DNA from: Leptobrachium leishanense
Lineage: Eukaryota; Chordata; Amphibia; Anura; Megophryidae
Direction: 5' to 3'
DNA: 64,000 bases
Assembly (NCBI GenBank): GCA_009667805.1
Contig: CM019069.1
Span: 98,305,204 to 98,369,203, forward strand
Positions within the stretch are counted from its first letter, which is position 1, and each line of letters starts with the position of its first letter. Below, piece by piece: positions 45,481 through 55,944 of this stretch. Below the pieces are notes generated by a model that searched no databases, had not been told where the DNA came from, and was given only the letters and a program-made list of their open reading frames with translations. A program made the translations under genes and the position numbers.

Positions 45481-46165
45481 ACCATAAAAAGAGGATGGGA
45501 AGAGGGGGAGAGGAAGACCCCATTAGAATATTGTATCAGTTATAATAATCACCACATTTAATTCTAAAGACTCTTATTTTATATTACTACGCCTTTTATC
45601 TTTCTGTTCCTTAATACAGGGGGAGATAAGGGAAGTAATATTATAATAGGTCTGCTGGCATTATTGTCATTCCTATTCAGTAACATTATAGCTGACCTGA
45701 AATGTTTCATATATCCATTATTACTGCTTACTGCAGAATATAATATGAATATAAAGTATGGAGTTATATCTTCCATTCTTTTAGTATAGATTTCAGTTAT
45801 ATAATGGATTTCATTACAATAAGATTTTAAGCGTCTCTACATATTTCTAATAAAGTAATTGTCTTCAGTAATATTATAAAAACTGACATGTTTCAAATTC
45901 CACATTCAGGCCTTTTGGTTCTGTGGCTGTGCGGGTCTAAGGGGGTTCACTCTATGTAATAATCTGTCCATGCTTCAATCTCCAGCCCCCGGAGTCACAA
46001 CGGTCTGATTAGCTTATTGACGTGTAAGTACGGCTCTGTGTTTTGCTCGTTTTATTTTCTTGCTGTTTGTGTGTAATTGATTTATCATATCCATTTTATC
46101 TGTAACAAATGCACTGAGATCATTTTTGTTATCATAATAAATACAACTCATTAAGTTCTGTGATA
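45481..46165. other. No gene recognised
   Basis: AT-rich sequence between the Penelope-like fragment and the CR1 tail. No motifs or clear repeats were seen. Confidence 0.35.
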
Positions 46166-47480
46166 GAAACATAGAAACATAGAAAATGTCAGCAGATAAG
46201 AACCTTTCAGCCCATCTAGTCTGCCCAATTACATGGATACTTTACCTGGATTTATCTTTTGTTTAGGATAGCCTTATGCCTATCCCATGTTTGCTTAAAT
46301 TCAATTACTGTTTTGGCCTCTACCACTTCAACTGGAAGGCTGTTCCATGTATCCACCACCCTCTCAGTAAAATAATGCTTCCTGATGTTACTTTTAAACC
46401 TTTGCCCTCTAATCTAAGACTATGTCCTCTTGTTTTGCTACTTTGTTTCCTTTTAAATATACTCCCTTCCTCTACCTTGTGAATTCCCTTTACGTATTTA
46501 AAGGTTTCTATCATATCTCCTCGGTCTCGTCTTTTTTCCAAGCTGTACATGTTAAGATCATTAAGCCTTTCCTGGTAACTTTTCTCCTTCAAGCCGTACA
46601 CCATTTTAGTAGCCCTTCTCTGAACTCTCTCGAAGATGTCTATATCCTTCTGGAGATACGGTCTCCAGTACTGCACACAGTACTCCAAGTGAGGTCTCAC
46701 CAGTGCTCTGTACAGTGGCATGAGCACTTCCCGTTTCCTACTGCTAATACCTCTCCCTACACAACCAAGCATTCTGCTAGCATTTCCTGCTGCTCTATTA
46801 CATTGACTACTTACCTTTAGATCCTCTGAAATAATAACCCCTAAATCCCTTTCCTCAGATGTTGAGGTTAGGACTGTATCAAATATTCTATATTCAGCCC
46901 TTGGGTTTTTATGCCCCAGGTGCATTATCTTGCACTTATCCACATTAAAACTCAATTGCCACAGCTCCGACCATTTTTTTAGTTTACCTAAATCATTTGT
47001 CATTTGGCTGATCCCTCCAGGAACGTCAATCCTGTTGCAAATCTTTGTGTCATCAGCAAAAAGACATACTTTTCCATTAATACCTTCTGCAATATCACTA
47101 ATATAAATATTAAAGAGAATGGGTCCAAGTACTGACCCCTGAGGTACCCCACTGGTAACAAGACCTTGCGCCGAATAAACTCCATTTACCACAACCCTCT
47201 GTCACTCAGTCATTGCCTAATCCATTCAACAATATTGGAATCCAAGCTCAAAGATTGCAATATATTGATAAGCCTTCTATGCGGAACAGTATCAAAAGCC
47301 TTACTGAAATCTAAATAAGCAATGTCTACTGCACCACCTTTGTCTATTATTTTTGTTACCCAATCAAAAAAAAATCAATAAGATTAGTTTGGCATGATCT
47401 CTCTGAGGTAAACCCATGTTGTTTCTGATCCTGTAATCTATGTGTTTTTAGATGTTCAACAATCCTTTGTTGTTCTGACT
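46166..47480 (-). mobile_element. CR1 LINE, 5'-truncated, second family
   Basis: The 3' terminus at 46166-46230 is the characteristic CR1 end: on the minus strand, AGATGGGCTGAAAGGTTCTT and then TTTCTATGTTTCTATG repeats. RT sequence extends rightward to about 47480, where it stops inside the GFTSE-like fingers region. It has a different consensus from the CR1 at 34565-42320. It lies within ERV B. Confidence 0.93.
46320..47480 (-). pseudogene. CR1 reverse transcriptase, C-terminal two thirds
   Basis: The frame 46320-47192 is open for 290 codons. It has [17 protein letters not shown], the catalytic LFADDTKI, LKKWSELWQLSFNVDKCKIM, EERDLGVIISEDLKV, LMPLYRALVRPHLEYCVQYW and VQRRATKMVYGL, then a C-terminal region with a frame loss near the end. 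Upstream (47193-47480) LDFSKAFDTVPH-like residues appear in another frame. This would be the RT of a CR1 element; endonuclease and ORF1 are missing. It is relatively well preserved. Confidence 0.93.
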
Positions 47481-47634
47481 GATATTCGCTCCACGCTAAC
47501 TGAAGGGACTGGATTATTGTTTTAAGTTCGAGTATCTACTAAATTGTGAGTTGCGGTGGCTGGGGACAGTTGGGTAAGCGCGCGCGGGGGATTCTTGTCC
47601 TCGTAGTCATTATTTGGGTCTAGGATAGATAGAT
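47481..47634. repeat. First copy of a 282-bp tandem duplication (left part)
   Basis: GTTGGGTAAGCGCGCG, CGTAGTCATTAT and GGGTCTAGGATAGA at 47570-47634 recur at 51240-51300. Without the 3.4-kb hAT, the two copies would be about 282 bp apart. Confidence 0.85.
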
Positions 47635-48198
47635 CAGGGCCGGATTAACAGTATCATGGGCCTGGTGCTGAGGATTTTGGTGGGCCTTTTTAAAGATGAG
47701 GCAGCAATTGGTCCGCACTGATTTCTCATTTAGAGAGTTGGGTGGCGCACTGTGCGTATGTCACACTATGCCAATGTCAGAGCAACTATGAAACCTGACT
47801 GGTGACTCTGACGTGGTGTGCTATGTTGCACAGCAGGACTTACAGTGCACTGGGCCCCTCCTCCAGCCTACCTACACAACTGATGTGCAGTGTGCTGCAG
47901 GGGACAGCTTGAGTTCAAAAGCCATCCAGCAGCAGCAAATGACGCTCCAACTCGTGGGCGGGCCAGGTGTGGCCAATAACCACTGGGTGTGCAATGCCAT
48001 CCTGCAGCATTTAGACACACCCACCGCGGGGACGGCATAGCACGCCCTGCGGTGTTTAGATAGCACAGAAAAATAAGCTTAAACTAAACAAATAAAACTC
48101 AGTAATGAGCGTATCACAGAGCTCCACAGCAATAAAACTCACAGTAATGTGCGGTGTGTATGCACGTATCACGGAGCTCCAAAGCAAGAAAACTCACA

Positions 48199-49025
48199 GT
48201 AAACCACACCACCAAATGTTCCTAGTGTCACCTGATTGCTGGAGATGCCACGATGATATTGGCTCTATGGTGCATATCTGGTGGAGCTGCTCTTTGATTC
48301 AGCCGTTCTGGTCAATCATTCACAAAATCACTACTGAATTTGTAGATCCTCCACTGGCGTTTACCCCTTGTAACCATGCTCCTGCATCATATCACCCTTT
48401 CGACACACACTTACAGACACTCATTGGTAATTTGCATTCTTAATGTGGCTAAGGGCGTTCTCCCTCTATTTTGGAACCAAAGTGCTACCCCCCCTTTTCC
48501 CTGTGGATGTCCAGAATGGTAGAACTCCACACACTGGAACAATTGATTTTTGCCGTTTCCGATAATTCAGACAAGTACATAGCGATATGGTCCAGGTGGA
48601 TTTTGATTTATTTCACATCACGTTTCAAGGCCTTGCTTACCCCGCCCGGTAACATCGTGAGTCCTATCCTTCCCCACCCTACCTTTTCCCCACCATCCGC
48701 TCCACCCCCTGTTAACGGTTTGCTTACCTGTTTAAAGACATGAGCGCACAGGCGGCTGAAAAATATTTCTTTAGTCTATGTACATCGCCGGGTCAATCCC
48801 CCCTAGTTTAAAGCATAGTATGTTGTAGACTGCTTACCATTTAGTTTATGGTATTTATGTTACGTATTTTTACTATCATTTATAATTTGGATAACACCTG
48901 ATGTTACATATATTCTACATACCGTGAATTAACTGGTTCCTACTGAATATATTTCATGCATACAGACCTGCGAGTCTGCAGTTTTACTTTATCCTTGAAA
49001 GCTTGAATAAACATTTATTTACAAA
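48199..49025 (+). pseudogene. L1-type LINE ORF2 C-terminus and 3' end
   Basis: The encoded peptide has CWRCHDDIGSMVHIWWSC, the cysteine-histidine motif at the C-terminus of L1-type ORF2 proteins, then a stretch ending near 48740. The 3' UTR runs to GCTTGAATAAACATTTATTT followed by an A-run. A 10-bp AAAACTCACA repeat (48189-48198, 49026-49035) fits a TSD. It is a 5'-truncated copy and is not obviously of the same family as the ORF1-only elements. Confidence 0.8.
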
Positions 49026-49489
49026 AAAACTCACAAATAATTATATACAAAAATAAATTATGTAATCGATAAAATTACATACAATCCAGGAATTCCACAC
49101 ATAAAAGTAAAAAAAAATTTGCTTCTATGTTGCTACTGCTGTGAGTAAACATAAAACACATGTTGGATATACAGCACCATGAAGACTCAGAGCAAAAAAT
49201 ATCTATAATCCATAGCCATACTGTCAACAGTTCAGTCCCAGGATTGTTTTCAAAAATCCTGAGACTGAACCGTTGGCAGTATGGCTATGGATTATTGATA
49301 TTAGCTATAGGACTCAGTGGTGTGCTATGACTGACGTGTTTATATTACAGTTGATTTTAATATATAATTATAATATTTTAGCAAAATTAACTACATATAA
49401 AAATTCTATATTAAGATAAATATTATTGAAATAATTCTGTGCAAAAAAATATTTAAAATATACGTTTCCCCTTCCCAGATTTGCATTCT

Positions 49490-50590
49490 TTTCCAGAGAG
49501 GGGGTTAATTCTCTGGGAACGGAACCAAGTGGGAACAGAGCTGTCAGTTCTGCATGGAGGGGAGGGGGTTAAATCCTAAGGGACCCAGTGGGAACAGCTA
49601 CCAGCTCTGTGGGGTAGATTGGGGAGGGAGTTAAATCCTTCCACCTCTGCAGGTTGGGGTTAAACACTTGCATTCCATCTCTGCAGAGTGGGGAGGGGTT
49701 ACATCTTCCTAGCTCTACAGCAAATGGGTTAACCCCCCCAGCTTTAACCCACTCCCCAATCCTTCCAGCTTTGCATGGAAGCAGTTAAATCCTCCTTTTT
49801 GCAGTGAGGGGAGGGGTTCAATTCTTCCATTTCTGTGATGTGTGGAAGGAGGTTAAAATCCTTCAGCTCTACAGGAAGGGGAGGATTGGGGAGGGGGTTA
49901 AATCCCCCCAGCTCTACAGGGAGGGGTTAAGGCCCCATGACCAGGCTCTACAGGGAGAGAAGGATTGGGGTGAGGGTAAGTTCCCCCCCAGCTCTACAGG
50001 GAAAGGAGGATTGGGGAGGGGGTTAAGTCCCCCCCTAAACTCTACATGGAGGGGAGGATTGGGGAGGGGGTTAAGTCCCCCCCTAAACTCTACATGGAGG
50101 GGAGGATTGGGGAGGGGGTTAAGTCCCCCCTAAACTCTACATGGAGGGGAGGATTGGGGAGGGGTTAAATCCCCCCAGCTCTACAGGGAGGGAAGGGTTG
50201 TGGAGGGGGTTAAGGCCCCATGACCAGGCTCTACAGGGAGAGAAGGATTGGGGTGAAAGTCCCCCCCCCCAGCTCTACAGGGAGGGGAGGATTGGGGAGG
50301 GGGTTAAATCCCCCCCAGTTGAAGTTCTACAGGGAGGGGAGGATTGATGAAGGGGTTAAATCCTCCCCTTCAAGCCTCCCAGATTTAACAACCTCCACAA
50401 TCCTTCCAGCACTACAGGGAAGTGGTTAAATCACATTTTTCTGCAGGGAGAGGAATGATTTAACTCCTACGTCAAGGAAGGGGATTTGGGAGGGGGTTAA
50501 ATCCTCCCGAGGTTTTTAACCCCCTAACCTGCAGAGCCGGAAGAATTGGAAAGGGGTTATATCTTCACTTTTCTGCAGGGGGGAGGAATT
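49490..50590. repeat. Degenerate minisatellite, GGGGTTAAATCC unit
   Basis: Units of about 45-55 bp containing AGCTCTACAGGGAGGGGAGG, ATTGGGGAGGGGGTTAA and TCCCCCC repeat with varying order. The most regular part is 49860-50350. The strand is strongly purine/pyrimidine biased (G-rich then C-run), and open frames there are repeat artefacts. It belongs to the hAT of 47635-51014. Confidence 0.9.
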
Positions 50591-51022
50591 AGACAGCTGG
50601 CTCACTCACCACTGCTCAGCCTCCGTCTGTCTGGGTTCCCTCTCTCCTGCCTTCACACGCAACAGCAGCACGTTGTAGGAGGCGGTGCCGCCTCTCAGTG
50701 CAGCCTGCTGGTGGCAGATGGCAGGCCAGGAGGATTTCCTTTTCTGCTGCCAGGCAGCTTCCGAACCCATCCCTGTAAACGACCGCGCGGCTCTCACTCT
50801 GTCATCTCAGTCATGTGGCCGAGAGTCTCCCTCTGCATGGGCACGTTACACATAGAAGTGACGCGTTCAGAAGTGGTCTGTCGGCCGGTGACTTTGACAA
50901 ATTGCCAATTTTGTCAGAACACCGGCCAGCGGATCATTCTCTTGGCTGTGGACCTATTTTCAGGTAGGGGCTTGGAGCGGCCGCTCCATCCGCCCCTACG
51001 ATAATCCGGCCCGGAGATAGAT

Positions 51023-51356
51023 AGTGAATTGCTTAACCCTGCGTCTTTCGCTGTGGCGCACATAGTTTTAGGGACAACTGGTGGCAGCATAACGAATAGA
51101 GTAAGAAAGTGGGTGTAAGGATTGTGGGAAATGTAGTCGCTACCCCAGGTCGAGAGAAGACAGGTACGGCTTTGCAATCCTGGGACCACTTCATCACGCT
51201 TTACGTGCCTGTTGCGAGCGGAGACGTTGCCAGAATGGTTGGGTAAGCGCGCGGGGAATTGTTGTCCGCGTAGTCATTATCTGGGTCTAGGATAGACAGA
51301 TAGTGAGTTGCTTAACCCGGTGTCTTTCACTGCGGCGCGCGTAGTTGTCGTGACAG
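51023..51356. repeat. Second half of copy A and full copy B of the duplication
   Basis: 51023-51077 (GTGAATTGCTTAACCCTGCG) completes copy A. 51240-51356 is copy B, uninterrupted, with GTGAGTTGCTTAACCCGGTG. It serves as an internal empty-site control for the hAT. Confidence 0.88.
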
Positions 51357-53600
51357 TGATGGAAGTTGATTGAAGGTGAATGGAAAGTGATTAGTCAAGA
51401 AAGTTGTTTTTTGCTATGTTCGACTTTTGTTTCATCCTGCTTGTCTAGTTTATCCTTTATCTATTGTATGTCATTCTTCGAGAGATATTGGCACACCATG
51501 GAAGTGCCTTTGCTGAACGTTACAAGTTTAAATACATGTTTATATTCACAGCCATAACCATGTAAGTTTTAACGTTGCACGTTTTAAACCCTGACAGGTT
51601 ATTAGCATTTTTTCAAGGCTCTTTAATTTTAGGTGAAAACTTTGCATCTTTATGTTCGGAAGAATCATCACTGTGCTGTTGTCATAAGGATATTATACGC
51701 CAGATACCTGAACGTTTGTTCTAAGTGATGAATACTTTGTATTCTAATATTTCGTATCGTATATTATTATTATGTGATCACAATTCTTATTTTTCAGGAG
51801 TAAGTAAATGCCCTGATATATTTATGATACTGCAGGTCACATTCAATTAAAACTGGAGTTAGAGTATGTTTAATAATGTATTCAGGAAATCATAATGGTC
51901 TTTTGATTTAGCTGTCCAAAATAGTCTTATGACAATATATCCAGTATTAAATAGAATATAATATATTATTAACCAGGTGGTTAAACTAGTCCCATTACTG
52001 TGAATAAAATATAAATAAGGTTTTAATACATCTAATGATAATCTCAGTGATACTGAATTAATAGCTTTAACTTAATGTTACACCTAAAATGACTAAATTC
52101 TTTATATAAACCAGGTGTAAAGGAAGGAATTGCGGGAAGGTTTAATTTGGTTTTATTGAGAATTATTTGGTTGCTGATTATATTTACCATATATTTTGAT
52201 GGAATTTTATTTTTACTGGAAATGTTTGGCTTAATTGACCACTAAACAAGAACACAAGTGTACAGAAATATTTTGTTACTAAATGGGTATAGGGCGCACG
52301 GTGGCTGGTCTTCAGGCCAGAGTTGCGCATATACTTTTTCTATAATGAACTGAGTCAGATGTAGTATACTGTATGACCCTGTGGGTTATATATAAAAGAG
52401 GCTGCATGAGGTCCATATCCTGGGTTTTTATTTTTATTGGCCTCCTTGGGAAATTATAAGTGTATAGTATCTGTGTTTCTTTTTGCTACACTAACATGCT
52501 CATCTTTGTTGCAGTTGTGTGCAAGATGAATGAATCTGTATACTTGTCCCCTCTCAGCTTGTCCAACATTTTTTCTTTTGCTATGTTGGCGTTTGCCATT
52601 GTAAAAACGATGATGATGATGAAAACAAAGAGCCTGACAGTAATCAAGTACCCGCTGACTGAGTTCTGAGTGGATTGTGGAAAGATCACAGGTGATGCAC
52701 AGCCAGCATACAAAGACCGCTACCTAGAAAGTTCCAGTGGGAGCTCAGGTCCTCTCGTTTTCATGACACACAGTGTCACTGTGATAATTATGAATTCACA
52801 ATGTGATGTCACTGAGAGCCGATTGTCCGCACAGTACAGATAAGGACATACTGCTGGTTTGATGTCGATGCCACCTTTTTCTGACTGCTGAGTGTCCACC
52901 CTCAAAGACTCCACTCTGAAACTCAAAATCGCCTACACTGGGAAACAACAATATTTTTCCTCTTTGTTTCAATAAGACTGTGTCCTTATTTTTGCCAAGA
53001 TAACACACTTAGATAAGGCTGAGAGGGTGAATTAGGAGAATGAGAATGCATCGTCTGTGAGCAGGTGCATGTATGAAGTTTGTGGAGTGAATCTTAGTAC
53101 AAGGAAACACAGATAAAGATCTGACTCATGCCAATTAGTATCTATGCTTACTTTGTACTAAAATTAGGTTACCTAAATCATTCTTTTCTTGTTTAGTAGA
53201 ATTTATTTGGGAATTATAATTTAACCAGAACCCATGGACTAAGTGTCTGACGGATTTGACTGCATTTTTTGGTCTGGGTTCATGGTTCAGTTTCTTGGGG
53301 ATGAAAATCCTTAACATAGTACCATATATAGTAATGCTTCTGCTTTTCCTAGTAATTATGTGCAAGGTAATATTGTTATAGTGAAATGTTGCTTTAACCC
53401 CTCCTGCTAACCCTGATCTACTGCACCCCTGCTTGCCCTCCCCTATATGGTGCGACACCTGACCAGATCCTGTGCCTGGAAGGGAAGCCGAAGGTCCTTT
53501 GAACCCACAAATGATTTGTGTGAGAAGACCCCTGAGTGAACTATCCCATGGACACTATCCTCACCTTATATTTTGTATTTATTGGTTGTCACCTGTTGTG
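51357..53600. other. Right interior of ERV B, no retroviral gene recognised
   Basis: Mostly AT-rich sequence without pol or env motifs. A TATA-like TATATATAAAAGAGG occurs near 52388. Only the small frame at 52460-52669 stands out. Confidence 0.4.
52508..52669 (+). CDS. Small hydrophobic ORF after a splice-acceptor-like site
   Basis: A pyrimidine-rich tract ending TTTGTTGCAG (52506-52515) precedes an open frame of about 50 codons (CKMNESVYLSPLSLSNIF, then a hydrophobic FAMLAFAIV and a basic tail with four methionines and lysines), stopping at 52669. It could be a terminal exon encoding a membrane-anchoring end, a decayed envelope tail, or chance. I recognise no family. Confidence 0.2.
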   Translation, partial: VAVVCKMNESVYLSPLSLSNIFSFAMLAFAIVKTMMMMKTKSLTVIKYPLTEF

Positions 53601-53611
53601 ACAAAAGGGAT
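53601..53611 (+). promoter_or_regulatory. ERV B polypurine tract
   Basis: ACAAAAGGGAT sits directly upstream of the 3' LTR start TGTAAAAGG. It is short but purine-rich and correctly placed for plus-strand DNA priming. Confidence 0.6.
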
Positions 53612-54061
53612 TGTAAAAGGATTTTACAAGATATCCAAAATATAAATAATTGGAATATGCAATTAAGCCATCTGTCCCAACCCCCCCTGTGCCTGCTAAA
53701 TCCAGGTCTGCTGTATGTGAGACCCCACCCGACGGTTCGGTTATACCCCTGAGGCAAATTCCTTAAAACCTGCATCCAATGACATATTGTTGTCACCTTA
53801 TATATGGAAGAAGTGCTACAATCACTTCGTACACGTGGCAGTCTCTGATCGGTTATGACATGAGCTCCTCCATTTTGTATATATGTTATATATACTCCTG
53901 ACTGTTGCTGAATACAATTTCAATTTGAAGAACATAGTAGGTTGTCTGTGTCTCATTTTGCACAAGCGCGCGCTCATCAATACCTGGGCAGAGAGACCTG
54001 TAATGGAGATGGGTGGACACACAGAGACCGGAGATGGGAAAGGAGAGCCGTTCAGACCTCA
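53612..54061 (+). repeat. ERV B 3' LTR
   Basis: It matches the LTR at 30378-30829 along its whole length, starting TGTAAAAGGATTTTACAAG and ending CAGACCTCA. The following GAGAC is the target repeat. The TATA-like GTTATATATACTCC is conserved. Differences from the 5' LTR are about 15 substitutions and some indels. Confidence 0.92.
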
Positions 54062-54461
54062 GAGACATTATTTCTCACAGAGCCAACTCTCCTCAAGGCA
54101 TTTCTAATGTGGGGATGTAAAGTTAGCGGTCCCATACACACAACTTCTGATGCATTTAAAACACACAATCAGCTCCATCATCAAAAATTCTTAAAATCCA
54201 CTCAGCCAACATTTCACCCTCATTTTGCTTATAACACTTAGCAAGCTCATTCAATTCCGTCATTGTGAAAGATCTAAACACCTCTTTCACAGTATGCGCA
54301 TCTTCATGCAAACCGTTCATTCCAACACAATCCTTGCTCAATTTCCATTGTTTTTCAGTAACAATGACTGGGCATTCTCTGTACAATTCAGTCGCCTTAT
54401 CAGTGCCCTTAATCAGATCGCCTTTTGTCTTAACAGACTTCAAACATTCCTCAGTCACAAA
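54062..54461 (-). pseudogene. ERV A gag-like frame, upstream half
   Basis: On the minus strand a gag-like frame contains NELAKCYKQNEGEMLAEWIL and RIFDDGADCV, a capsid motif style known from vertebrate endogenous retroviruses, where a GESVLEWLLR-like helix and a DxGADSI motif occur. One single-base frameshift follows the GADCV motif near 54170. Past it the frame stays open to the ERV B border. It continues in phase at 30377, so ERV B landed inside this gene. Upstream, the frame goes on beyond the hAT at 54462-55337. Confidence 0.7.
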
Positions 54462-54599
54462 CAGTGGCGTAGCGTGGGGGGGCTGGGGGGGTCCGTGGCC
54501 CCGGGCGCATAATTTCACCCCTAATTTGCACCCATAAAAGTTGAGGCCCGGACTGACCCGCCGGGCCCTCGGGCGCCGCCCAAGGGCCCGCGGGTTGAG

Positions 54600-54855
54600 G
54601 GGGCCCAGATGCCGGGCAGCGGGAGTGCCTGCCCGGTCCTGGACAGTGAGTCCGTCCGTGTTGAAGGGGAGGCGGCTGCGTGCAGGCGCAGGTCACGTGG
54701 TCCGGCTAATCAGGTGGTACTGAGTCTCTGTACCACCTGACTGGCCGGACCGCGTGACCTGCGCACGCACGCAGCCGCCTCCCCTTCAACACGGATGGAC
54801 TCACACGCTGTTCAGGACCGGGCAGACACTCCCGCTGCCCGGCATCTGGGCCCCA
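54600..54855. repeat. Large GC-rich inverted repeat
   Basis: Left arm words GGGGGCCCAGATGCCGGGCA, GTTGAAGGGGAGGCGGCTGC, and GGTCCGGC are mirrored by right arm words GCCGGACC, GCAGCCGCCTCCCCTTCAAC and TGCCCGGCATCTGGGCCCC. The arms exceed 110 bp each around a centre near 54722 (GTACTGAGTCTCTGTAC). Confidence 0.93.
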
Positions 54856-54869
54856 ACCCCTGCTGGATC

Positions 54870-55258
54870 CAGAGCTGGGGCAATATCCATGTATGTGCTG
54901 GCTGCCACTGGGGCAATATCCAGGTGAGAGCTGGGGCAATATCCATGTGTGAGCTGGCTGGGGCAATATCCATGTGAGAGCTGGCTGGGGCAATATCCAT
55001 GTGAGAGCTGGCTGGGGCAATATCCATGTGTTAGCTGGGGCAATATCCATGTGTGAGCTGGCTGGGGCAATATCCATGTGTGAGCTGGCTGGGGCAATAT
55101 CCATGTGTGAGCTGGCTGGGGCAATATCCATGTGTGAGCTGGCTGGGGCAATATCCATGTGTGAGCTGGCTGGGGCAATATCCATGTGTGAGCTGGCTGG
55201 GGCAATATCCATGTGAGAGCTGGCTGGGGCAATATCCATGTGAGAGCTGGGGCAATAT
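54870..55258. repeat. 27-bp tandem array, 15 copies
   Basis: The unit GGGGCAATATCCATGTGTGA plus GCTGGCT occurs 15 times by my count, with short and long variants (with or without GCTG duplication). Open frames on both strands are artefacts of the repeat. Confidence 0.95.
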
Positions 55259-55345
55259 CGATAACGTGTCCACAGGTTGGGGGGGGCACACAATTCTTGG
55301 CTGGCCCCGGGCACTGACAACCCATGCTACGCCACTGGTCACAAA

Positions 55346-55724
55346 CAGTTTATCTTGTACAAAATCAAGTCTGTTTCTAATTAAGCCTTTTTAATCAATG
55401 CTCTCTGAAACGTTTTCATTATAACCCATCCTGTTTTACAAGCAATTTTGCATTCATTTTTACTGTATGCACCAAGATTTAAACTGTGTGCATCACCATC
55501 TATAATAGGTGCCGCATATTTTATCAGTTCATCTGCAACAAGTTTTAAATCCCCACTGCACCATTCTGGGATTGACCCATACTTTCCTGACACTTTCTTT
55601 CCAAATAAAGGTATCGTAACACAATTTAAAACAGCATCAATTTAAAACACACTAGTGAAGACTACCAAATGCACGTCACTCGCTAAACATTTGCTATCAG
55701 GTGATATCATGCCGACTACACCAA
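55346..55724 (-). pseudogene. ERV A gag-like frame, 5' part
   Basis: The minus-strand frame 55381-55593 encodes a stretch with SGKYGSIPEWCSGDLKLV and DGDAHSLNLGAYSKNECK. It continues the ERV A interior past the hAT. I recognise no domain. It is bounded on the right by the MITE at 55725. Confidence 0.45.
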
Positions 55725-55944
55725 CAGGGTTATTCAGAGAGCGTGAAAAGCAGGAGAATGACTGGAGAATAAAAAATTCTAGGTCAAAATAGCAGATTTG
55801 GAAAGTGAGATGAAAGGGAGAATTTTTCTGGTTTGGCTATTTTTTTTTTTTTTGTATTTAAATTTTTTATTTTGTAAATAAATCAGCTTACAGTTACATA
55901 TCAAAGTGAGGGTCGCTCAAAACTGTCATCATAGGTACAGCATA

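Larger units (their letters stand above)
47635..51014. mobile_element. hAT element, 3380 bp, with nested L1 tail
   Basis: The left end is CAGGGCCGGATTAAC; the right end, inverted, reads CCGGGCCGGATTATC. A perfect 8-bp TSD AGATAGAT lies at 47627-47634 and 51015-51022. The uninterrupted paralogue at 51240-51356 shows the pre-insertion site GGATAGACAGATAGTG. Inside are the dispersed CTCACAGTAATGTGCGG repeat (48100-48198), an L1 3' end and a long minisatellite. No hAT transposase is visible. Confidence 0.93.
30378..54061 (+). mobile_element. ERV B: LTR provirus with heavily invaded interior
   Basis: It is bounded by two matching LTRs (30378-30829 and 53612-54061) in the same orientation and a perfect 5-bp direct repeat GAGAC (30373-30377 and 54062-54066). 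A primer-binding site follows the first LTR and a purine-rich tract precedes the second. The 22.8-kb interior is mostly later insertions: family M MITE, two CR1s, an L1-like element, L2, hATs and a Penelope-like fragment. After subtracting them, about 9-11 kb remains, in which I recognise no gag, pol or env. It was inserted into the gag-like frame of the minus-strand ERV A. Confidence 0.85.
54462..55337. mobile_element. hAT MITE with palindrome and tandem array, 876 bp
   Basis: Both ends read CAGTGGCGTAGC when inverted, and a perfect 8-bp TSD GTCACAAA lies at 54454-54461 and 55338-55345. The left half holds a long GC-rich palindrome and the right half a 15-copy array. It interrupts the ERV A gag-like frame. 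No transposase. Confidence 0.95.

Noticed and set aside
49804..50347. Glycine-rich open frames in the GGGGTTAA minisatellite
   Set aside because: The frame composition follows the DNA repeat and nothing indicates translation.
54706..55394. Repetitive open frames on both strands around the 27-bp array
   Set aside because: They are a tandem-repeat artefact inside a hAT MITE.
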